Positions 58,344 to 64,000 of a stretch of 64,000 bases of DNA are shown here, piece by piece. Where the stretch lies: contig NZ_JAPEPX010000001.1 of assembly GCF_026339935.1 (NCBI RefSeq), forward strand, positions 3,052,001-3,116,000. Direction: 5' to 3'. Numbering within the stretch: position 1 is the stretch's first letter; each line of letters begins with the position of its first letter. The DNA is from Streptomyces sp. NBC_01551 (GTDB lineage: Bacteria > Actinomycetota > Actinomycetes > Streptomycetales > Streptomycetaceae). Position numbers and translations under genes: made by a program. The notes under the pieces were generated by a model. That model saw nothing but the letters and a program-made list of their open reading frames with translations, ran no database searches and was not told the DNA's origin.

Positions 58344-59312
58344 GTGGAACTCCTCATCCTTCTCGCCATCACCTACCTCGTCGGCGTCGACAACACGCAC
58401 GGCAAATACGAGCAGGCGGGAATCAAGAAACCCCCGCCGAAACCGAAAGCCAAATGGCAGCCGACCCGGGCGCCGGACACTTTCCGAAACGCCTCCTACA
58501 ACGCGGCGGCGAAAGCGCATTACGGGCTCCTCGCGGGTGCTCATTGGGCCGGGGGCCTGCGTGACGGGTGGCGGTCCGCCTACCTGAAGAAGCCGGATGT
58601 TGCGCCTTCCGGTTCGCCTTCCGCCACAGCTCCTCCGGCGCCCTCCGCACCTGCCTCGGGGGCCACCGTGCCGCCGAAGCCCACGACACCCCCGAAGCCC
58701 ACCTCGCCTCCGACGGCCCCGCCACCGCCGCCCACTCCGCCTACTGCGGCGCCTCCTCCGGGTTCGACCATTCCGCCGCCCGGCACCGTTCCCCCTCCTC
58801 CGACCGTCACGCTCCCCGAGCAGATCAGGAAGGACCCTGCGATGCAGCCCAACCCGCCCGTTCCGCACACCGCGACCGTCGACGACAAGGGCGTCCACGT
58901 CACCACCGCCGGCGGGAAGACCCGCACCTACAGCGGCGGTGAGGTCATCACCCTCACGCAGGTCATCGACCTCGCCGAAGGCGCGGCCACCCTGTGCCAA
59001 TCCAGCTCCGAGACCTGCCTGGAGCTCGTGGACGAGTCCGCACAGCTCGCCGCGGACTGCGACGTCCTCATCGCCGAGATCACGGCGAAGGACGTCGGCA
59101 CGAACCTCATCGGCAAGTGCGGGCACCTCAAGGAGCAGCTCGACCTCCAGGCCGCCGCCGCCCAGAAGCTCCACGACCAGATCCAGGGCGGCGAGGAAGC
59201 CTGCCGCACCGCGTCCGCGAACGCCGAGGTCCGCCACGGCCAGATCTTCCGCGCCGTCGCCGACTCCCCGCTCACCAAGCCCGCCGAACGCGACTTCTAC
59301 AACGCCCGATAG
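58344..59312 (+). CDS. Pro-rich membrane-anchored element protein
   Basis: 322 aa from the GTG at 58344, with GGAAGGAGG upstream. A short N-terminal membrane helix (MELLILLAITYLVGV) is followed by a basic stretch (IKKPPPKPKAKWQPTR). A Pro/Thr/Ala tract follows (about 90-165; KPTTPPKPTSPPTAPPPPPT). The C-terminal helical domain has four Cys (ATLCQSSSETCLELVDESAQ, LAADCDVL, LIGKCGHLKEQLDLQ). The layout suggests a wall-spanning or septum-associated transfer protein. Not recognised. Confidence 0.75.
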   Translation: MELLILLAITYLVGVDNTHGKYEQAGIKKPPPKPKAKWQPTRAPDTFRNASYNAAAKAHYGLLAGAHWAGGLRDGWRSAYLKKPDVAPSGSPSATAPPAPSAPASGATVPPKPTTPPKPTSPPTAPPPPPTPPTAAPPPGSTIPPPGTVPPPPTVTLPEQIRKDPAMQPNPPVPHTATVDDKGVHVTTAGGKTRTYSGGEVITLTQVIDLAEGAATLCQSSSETCLELVDESAQLAADCDVLIAEITAKDVGTNLIGKCGHLKEQLDLQAAAAQKLHDQIQGGEEACRTASANAEVRHGQIFRAVADSPLTKPAERDFYNAR

Positions 59313-59323
59313 GAGCAGCCCGC

Positions 59324-59716
59324 ATGACTGCCACCGAAACCCTCAAGGACGCCGCCACGTACGCGGCCCTGCGTACCAAGCTCGCCTGGCTCACCCACCA
59401 GGTCCACGCCCACGCCGACACCGTCAGCCGGCTGGCCTCCGACGTCGACGACACCGCCGAACAGATGCAGGACGCCGCCGAAACGATGAAGGCACTGGCC
59501 GTGGATGCGGCCACCACCGCCGAGTTCGCCGACGCAGCCCTGACCATGACCGGCGCCAAGGACGCGGCCGGCGCCTACACGGCCGCGGCGGACAGTGCGG
59601 CCGCGGCCGCCGACGACGCCAAGACAACCACCGAGTCCGACCACGGGGGCATCGCCGACGCGGTGGACACCTCGCCCGTCGACATGGCCGAAGCCACCTT
59701 CTACACCCAGCAGTAA
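59324..59716 (+). CDS. Helical 130-aa element protein (SpdB-like position)
   Basis: ATG at 59324, with AGGAG upstream. Almost entirely alpha-helical and Ala/Asp/Thr-rich (LASDVDDTAEQMQDAAETMK, ALAVDAATTAEFADAALTMT), as in coiled-coil bundles. No membrane segment. Immediately precedes the translocase gene, so it may be its soluble partner; no family recognised. Confidence 0.75.
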   Translation: MTATETLKDAATYAALRTKLAWLTHQVHAHADTVSRLASDVDDTAEQMQDAAETMKALAVDAATTAEFADAALTMTGAKDAAGAYTAAADSAAAAADDAKTTTESDHGGIADAVDTSPVDMAEATFYTQQ

Positions 59717-59729
59717 GGAGAGCCGGACC

Positions 59730-61886
59730 ATGGGGCCGACCCGAGCACAGTTCATCCAGTACGCGCCCGCCGCCCTCGCCGTGGCATCCGCCGCTGTCGG
59801 CCCCTGGTCCGCCCTCGCCGCCGCAGCGGCCGGTGCGGGGGCGTGGGCCATCAACGCCTCCGCCCCCGCTCTGCGCTCCCTGATCGCCTGCGGGATCACC
59901 ACCAGCGGATGCGGCATCGCCGCCCATCAGATCTTGGCGAGCGGCATGGATCCGCTGTTTGCCCTCGGGCTCGCGGTCCCGGCCGGGGCGGCCGTCCTGG
60001 CCCACCACCGCAACACCGCCGGCGAACTTCCCGCGCTCCCTGTCCCGACCGCGGCGGGGCAGAGCTCGCAGGCGCAGCTCATCACCGCGTGGTGGGCGGA
60101 GTTCATCTCCGGGCCCACCCAGACCGAGGGCCGCAAACTGGTCCAGGCCGGGGCCGTCCTCGCGCACCTGGCCATCGACGCGGGGGACGACCACGTGTCG
60201 TTCACCGGAATCATCACCCTGCCCCAGGGCCAGCAGGTCCGGGTGAAGGCCGCCGACATCGCCGCCGTCTACCAGATCCCTGTCTCCCAGGTCGAGATGG
60301 GCGACCCCAAGCACTACGCGCCCAACGCGCTACCGGTCACCGTGCACCTCACAAAGCCATCGGCGGCACCGGCGATCGCGGCCTGTGCTCCGACGACTCC
60401 TGAGGAGCTGTGGGCCGCGCACGTCGCCATCCCCGAGGGAGCGATGCCCGGCACCACCCTGGCGCTGACTCGCTACGACGGGCCTCTGGACTGGGAGGGG
60501 GTCGCCACGCGCGACCGCAGGGCGATCGGGACGGTCAACCTGCAAGACCTCGCCGGGAACCTCGACCTGTCGAGCATCCAGATCGCTCTGGCTCCCACCG
60601 ACAAGCCCTCGCAGATGGGGGTGCGCGTGATGAAGGAGCACGCGCTGATGCACGGCACGATGCTCTCCACGGTCGTGGACGAACTGGCCATGGACTCCCG
60701 CGGATACGTCCGCCTGGGCACCTACATCGACGCGAGTGCCGCCCTGGTCCCTCTGGCTCAGCCCGGTTCTGGTGCCCGCCACCTCTACCTTGTGGGCGGG
60801 TCCCGCTCGGGGAAGTCCGGGGTGCTGGAACAGGTCCTGCTCTCTGCCCACAAGTCACGCATCGCCGTGATTCTGTCCTCTCCGCAGGCCGGAACCATCG
60901 CCGGCGCGCGTCTGGCCGCCTACTGCGGGGACGGGCTGGACGAGGCGATGGGCGCCCTGCGCCTGGCCTACGCGCTCATGCTCGACCGCGAAGCCCGCTA
61001 CCGCTCCCCGTCCTTCCCCTTCACCGACCCGCTGATCCTGTTCGTCATCGACGAAGCCCACATGCTGCTGTCGGTCTCCTCGCCGTACCACGCGGAGGCC
61101 AAGGCGATCGTCGAGCAGATGACCCGCCGGTCCCTCAAGCGGGGTATCGGCGTGGTTCTGGCCACCCAGACCCCGCTGGCCGAGGACCTCGGCAACTCCT
61201 CGATCATCCGCTCCCAGCTGTTGATCGGCGGCGGCGCGGTGTTCCTGCGCTGCGCCAAGGGCCAAGGCTCCCTGGTCGGGGCGAACGCGGTCCAGGGCGC
61301 TGAGGGCATCGACCTGTCGATGATCCCCGACTCGTGGCCAGGCCAGGCCCAAAGGGTCGCTGACCGGGACATGAGCGGCCTGGACACCACGGCCGTCGCC
61401 AACCCCGAGGACGGCACCTTCGGCCTCGGCTACCTGTTGACCCCCGGATCACAGGCCGTCCAGTTCCGCTCCCTGTACCTGGACGTCCCGCCCGCCTCCC
61501 TGGCCGGAGACCAGCCTCCCGTCACCGTCGAAGACTGCCAGGCCTGGCAGCACAGGGAGGCAATCACGCGCACCCCGATGGTCGACCAGCGAGGCAAGAA
61601 CCTGATCGGCAGCCTCGCCGACCTCCTCACCAAGACCCAGCAGGACCCGCCCGTCCCGCACCAGCGGGCCCAGACCGACCCCGCCGCCCCCGTGGCCGCG
61701 ACGGACGGTTCGGAGCTAATCAAGCCGCGAATCCTCGAACTCCTGCGACAGGAATCGATCTCCATGACCGCCGAGACCATCGCCCGAAAGCTCGGCACCA
61801 CCGCCAAGAACATCAAGCCTCGCCTCTCCGAACTGAAGCGGCGCGACGAGGTCACCAACGAGAACGGACTGTGGAGGGCAGCATGA
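59730..61886 (+). CDS. TraB/FtsK-like conjugative DNA translocase
   Basis: 718 aa. Three or four N-terminal membrane helices lie within residues 9-92. A linker domain follows, then a FtsK/SpoIIIE ATPase with Walker A GGSRSGKSG (about 355) and Walker B LILFVIDEAHML (about 435). A C-terminal winged helix (about 663-718; KPRILELLRQESISMTAETI, GTTAKNIKPRLSELKRRDEV) follows, as in TraB, where it recognises short DNA repeats of the clt locus. TraB proteins move double-stranded DNA between mycelia as a single-protein machine. The GGTTACC repeats 1.4 kb upstream are candidate targets. Confidence 0.85.
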   Translation: MGPTRAQFIQYAPAALAVASAAVGPWSALAAAAAGAGAWAINASAPALRSLIACGITTSGCGIAAHQILASGMDPLFALGLAVPAGAAVLAHHRNTAGELPALPVPTAAGQSSQAQLITAWWAEFISGPTQTEGRKLVQAGAVLAHLAIDAGDDHVSFTGIITLPQGQQVRVKAADIAAVYQIPVSQVEMGDPKHYAPNALPVTVHLTKPSAAPAIAACAPTTPEELWAAHVAIPEGAMPGTTLALTRYDGPLDWEGVATRDRRAIGTVNLQDLAGNLDLSSIQIALAPTDKPSQMGVRVMKEHALMHGTMLSTVVDELAMDSRGYVRLGTYIDASAALVPLAQPGSGARHLYLVGGSRSGKSGVLEQVLLSAHKSRIAVILSSPQAGTIAGARLAAYCGDGLDEAMGALRLAYALMLDREARYRSPSFPFTDPLILFVIDEAHMLLSVSSPYHAEAKAIVEQMTRRSLKRGIGVVLATQTPLAEDLGNSSIIRSQLLIGGGAVFLRCAKGQGSLVGANAVQGAEGIDLSMIPDSWPGQAQRVADRDMSGLDTTAVANPEDGTFGLGYLLTPGSQAVQFRSLYLDVPPASLAGDQPPVTVEDCQAWQHREAITRTPMVDQRGKNLIGSLADLLTKTQQDPPVPHQRAQTDPAAPVAATDGSELIKPRILELLRQESISMTAETIARKLGTTAKNIKPRLSELKRRDEVTNENGLWRAA

Positions 61887-62335
61887 CCACCCGCACCGAA
61901 ACCGGCTTCACCCACGTCGACCAGGACCTGTACGAGCAGGCGTTCCAGCTCCTCGACCCCACCCCGGAACCCACCGCCCCCGCCGCGCCCGCACCGCTCT
62001 CGCTGATCCTCGCCGCGGCCCCGCCCGCGCACCGGGCCGGCCCGGTCGAGAAGACCCTCACCGACGCCCTCGCCTTCCTCGACACCCACGGCTGGGCCAA
62101 GCACCGCCTGATCCACCCCGAGGGCGCCCGCTGCTCCATCGGCGCCCTGCGCGCTGCGGCCGGCGACCGCAACGCCGCCTACCGGGACGCCGGAACCCTC
62201 CTCCTCGATGAGGCCCGCCGGCAGCACGGCAACCAGTGGGAGTCCATCCCCTCCTGGAACGACTCCCACACCGGAGCCCAGGTCCGCAGCGTGTGGGAGG
62301 TCGCCATCCGCCGCGCACACCACCTGAACGTCTGA
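61883..62335 (+). CDS. DUF6197-like element protein
   Basis: 150 aa, ATGA overlap with the translocase stop. C-terminal ~90 residues have the DUF6197 pattern: DALAFLDTHGWAKHRLIHPE, GARCSIGALRAAAGDRNAAY and IPSWNDSHTGAQVRSVWEVA. The N-terminus is Pro/Thr-rich. Common on actinomycete phages and AICEs; function unknown. Confidence 0.8.
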   Translation: MTTRTETGFTHVDQDLYEQAFQLLDPTPEPTAPAAPAPLSLILAAAPPAHRAGPVEKTLTDALAFLDTHGWAKHRLIHPEGARCSIGALRAAAGDRNAAYRDAGTLLLDEARRQHGNQWESIPSWNDSHTGAQVRSVWEVAIRRAHHLNV

Positions 62336-62349
62336 GACCGGAGCTGCCC

Positions 62350-62517
62350 GTGTCGTTCTCGTTCACCGACTCCGAACCGAACAACGAACCGTCCTTCTCC
62401 TTCACCGCGCCGGGGGAGGTGGAGGAGAAGCTGCAGGCGATCGCCGACATGGCACACGAAATCCTGCGCCTCGTCGCCGAAGTACGCAGGCAGACCGGCA
62501 CCCTCCACAACCGCTGA
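62350..62517 (+). CDS. 55-aa element protein
   Basis: GTG at 62350 with GGAG upstream. A short hydrophilic N-terminus (SFSFTDSEPNNEPSFSFTAP) precedes a helix (VEEKLQAIADMAHEILRLVA). No family recognised. Confidence 0.62.
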   Translation: MSFSFTDSEPNNEPSFSFTAPGEVEEKLQAIADMAHEILRLVAEVRRQTGTLHNR

Positions 62518-62528
62518 AAGGGCATTCC

Positions 62529-62702
62529 GTGTGCCGGAACCTCCTGTCGGAGCGGATCTCCGACGCCGCCGTCCTCATCGCCGGCAAGCACACCGTGCTC
62601 TGCCCCTACCCGGCTTGTGACGTCAGCGTCCGCTACCGCCACGTCACCCCCGACGAGGCCAAGCGCCTGATCGAACTCGCCACCGACCACAGCCGCCACT
62701 GA
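62529..62702 (+). CDS. 57-aa element protein with CPYPAC motif
   Basis: Short gene from the GTG at 62529, with AAAGGG upstream. It carries CPYPAC, which could be half of a zinc site with the two His near YRHVTP and TDHSRH. It is the last gene before the operon terminator and follows the previous gene by 11 bp. Not recognised. Confidence 0.58.
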   Translation: MCRNLLSERISDAAVLIAGKHTVLCPYPACDVSVRYRHVTPDEAKRLIELATDHSRH

Positions 62703-62705
62703 AAC

Positions 62706-62748
62706 GACGAGAGCGGCCCCGTCTCGGCAAAGTCGGGCCGCTCTCGTC
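62706..62748 (+). terminator. Terminator of the transfer operon
   Basis: A perfect 14-bp stem (62706-62719 with 62735-62748) with a 15-base loop. Confidence 0.85.
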
Positions 62749-62781
62749 TCCCAGCACTCTCAAGAACTGGAGACATCCAGC

Positions 62782-63834
62782 ATGACTCAACCCACCCTTG
62801 TCCCGCGAGTGGACGGGCCGAGGATCTTGTCCCTGTGCACCGGCTACGGCGGACTCGACCTGGCCGTCACCGCCGGACTTCCGGACGCGACCGTGGTCGC
62901 GCACGCCGAGACCGACCAGGCCGCCGCCCGGATCCTCGCCCACCACCACCCGAGCGTCCCGAATCTCGGCGACATCACGCGCGTGGACTGGGCGGCCGTG
63001 CGGGCCGCGTTCGCGCCGACCGTGATCACCGTCGGGTTCCCCTGCCAGGACATCTCCAACGCCGGTACCCGGGAGGGCATCCGAGGTGAACGCTCCGGAA
63101 TCTGGACCTCCGTCGCCCACGCCGTTCGCGACGTTCGACCCGAGTACGTCTTCCTGGAAAACGTCGCCGCCCTCGTCCGACGCGGCCTCGACGTCGTCGC
63201 AGGCGACCTGGCCACGCTCGGGTACGACCTGTCGTGGACGTGCCTTCGCGCGTCCGACATCGGAGCCCCCCACCGCCGGGACCGCTGGTGGGGACTGGCC
63301 CACCGCGACGATTCCGACCCCGACACGCTCCGACGGGACTGGCGGCCCTGGCAGCAGCCCCCGACGTCGGGGCGGACTCAACCTCCGCACCTGGGTCACC
63401 ACACTCCCGCACCCCCCGCACACCCCGGAGTGAGTCGGGTGCGGATGCTCCCCACCCCGAAGGCCTCCGACGGGCCCAACCAGCGTGACCGGGCCGGGAA
63501 CTACTACCTCCCCGGCCTCGCCCCCCGACTGGACTCCCGCTGGGTCGATCACACCGGCACCGACCACGCTCCCGCCATCCACCGTTGGGCACACGTCCTT
63601 GGCCACCCGGCCCCGGAGCCGACCGAGCCCGCCCAACGTGGTCCGGGACGCCGGTTGGCGCCGGCCTTCGCGGAATGGCTCATGGGGGTCCCCGGCCGCG
63701 TCACCACCGTCCCCGACCTGACCCGCTCCGACCGGCTCCGCGCCATCGGCAACGGCGCCGTCCCCCAACAGGGCCACGCCGGCTACACCCACCTCGTCCA
63801 CGCCCTCGCCGACGGCATGGAGGTGGCCGCATGA
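62782..63834 (+). CDS. DNA (cytosine-5) methyltransferase
   Basis: 350 aa. C5-MTase motifs in order: I (LSLCTGYGGLDLAV), IV with catalytic Cys88 (VGFPCQDISNAG), VI (FLENVAAL), VIII (HRRDRWW) and X (IGNGAVPQQ). The region between VIII and X (target recognition) is short and Pro/His-rich. No endonuclease gene is visible downstream within the window. On a conjugative element such an orphan enzyme may protect incoming DNA from host restriction. ATGA overlap with the next gene. Confidence 0.9.
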   Translation: MTQPTLVPRVDGPRILSLCTGYGGLDLAVTAGLPDATVVAHAETDQAAARILAHHHPSVPNLGDITRVDWAAVRAAFAPTVITVGFPCQDISNAGTREGIRGERSGIWTSVAHAVRDVRPEYVFLENVAALVRRGLDVVAGDLATLGYDLSWTCLRASDIGAPHRRDRWWGLAHRDDSDPDTLRRDWRPWQQPPTSGRTQPPHLGHHTPAPPAHPGVSRVRMLPTPKASDGPNQRDRAGNYYLPGLAPRLDSRWVDHTGTDHAPAIHRWAHVLGHPAPEPTEPAQRGPGRRLAPAFAEWLMGVPGRVTTVPDLTRSDRLRAIGNGAVPQQGHAGYTHLVHALADGMEVAA

Positions 63835-64000
63835 TCCACGCGACCGGCCACCTGCGAACCGCCCTGTGGCTCGCCGAACTCGGACTGCCCGCGATGCCCC
63901 TGAGCCGCGCCAAACGACCGGTGGCCAACTGCCCGGCCTGCAAGGACAACGCCTGCGGGGACCGTCCCAACATGCTCGCCGCCGGCCCCTGCGCCTGCCC
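63831..64000 (+). CDS. Bifunctional primase/polymerase (AICE Rep), 5' part
   Basis: Only 56 codons are visible from the ATG at 63831 (MIHATGHLRTALWLAELGLP). The start AMPLSRAKRPVANCPACKDN matches the N-terminus of prim-pol proteins of actinomycete elements, with a CPAC-type Cys pair. Expected to initiate replication of the excised element. Truncated by the window end. Confidence 0.65.
   Translation, partial: MIHATGHLRTALWLAELGLPAMPLSRAKRPVANCPACKDNACGDRPNMLAAGPCAC

Larger units (their letters stand above)
52814..64000. mobile_element. Actinomycete integrative and conjugative element (AICE), left boundary at the tRNA-Ser fragment
   Basis: Gene content from 52980 on is that of pSAM2-type elements. 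It comprises a KorSA-like GntR repressor, a chain of small transfer genes overlapping by ATGA/GTGA, and an SpdB2-like protein. A TraB/FtsK translocase, a methyltransferase and a primase/polymerase follow. The tRNA-derived core marks one end. The integrase/excisionase end is not in the window, so the right boundary and total size are unknown. Confidence 0.82.

Noticed and set aside
1..64000. CRISPR arrays, rRNA genes and insertion sequences
   Set aside because: No regularly spaced long repeats, no rRNA sequence and no transposase were seen; short tandem repeats are all intragenic or intergenic low-complexity types.

Overview
The window is high-GC, densely coded actinobacterial DNA and almost certainly comes from a Streptomyces chromosome. 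The signs are strong G/C bias at third codon positions, many GTG/TTG starts, the paired sporulation-type sigma factors sigF and sigN, a subtilisin-inhibitor protein, tRNA genes without encoded CCA, and three perfect 16-bp parS palindromes (TGTTTCACGTGAAACA). The parS sites suggest a position on the origin-proximal arm. From memory, the block upp - tadA - sigF - sigN resembles the S. coelicolor SCO4034-SCO4041 region; I could not check this.

Layout, left to right. 1-827: an ECF sigma factor with a SnoaL-like tail (cut by the window edge) and a translationally coupled 46-aa ORF. 1041-8530: a molybdenum/purine cluster, with an HTH-TOBE protein, a PucR-type regulator, a FAD subunit plus a fused [2Fe-2S]/molybdopterin subunit of a xanthine-dehydrogenase-type enzyme, a small Moco-domain protein and a tandem Mop protein. 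9008-19435: housekeeping and conserved Streptomyces genes (a frameshifted HTH gene, VOC protein, DNA glycosylase, cupin, OpcA paralogue, HerA-like ATPase, LytR_C protein, upp, universal stress protein, tadA and its partner). 19493-22877: tRNA-Ser(CGA), small secreted and membrane proteins, sigF and sigN. 22971-38376: a lipoprotein, a MarR/MFS efflux pair with two visible operators, TetR, a response regulator - sensor kinase - GT2/GtrA - GT39 operon, an amidohydrolase/monooxygenase pair, AsnC/DUF2797, tRNA-Arg(ACG), tRNA-Ser(GCT) and an SSI-type inhibitor. 38495-49905: a very large degenerate PAS/histidine-kinase-like protein, an acyl-CoA ligase, an ECF sigma factor behind two parS sites, and a five-gene operon with the gene content of the mycobacterial igr cholesterol side-chain operon. 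50066-52735: small secreted, MmpS-like and unknown proteins.

From about 52813 to the right edge the DNA is a different kind of region. At 52813-52869 lies only the 3' part of a tRNA-Ser(UGA), and everything to its right looks like an actinomycete integrative and conjugative element (AICE). It carries a GNAT and a KorSA-like GntR repressor reading towards the junction. A long rightward operon of small transfer proteins follows: DUF6284, SpdB2-like, an RRQRL-type zinc protein, several unknown membrane proteins, and a TraB/FtsK-like DNA translocase. A terminator, a C5 cytosine methyltransferase and the start of a bifunctional primase/polymerase come next. The integrase end and the intact tRNA should lie beyond position 64000. 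The element contains the most unusual structure I found: a perfect 24-bp inverted repeat (58210-58233 and 58286-58309), each arm made of three GGTTACC-type heptamers, a candidate cis-acting transfer locus or regulator site.
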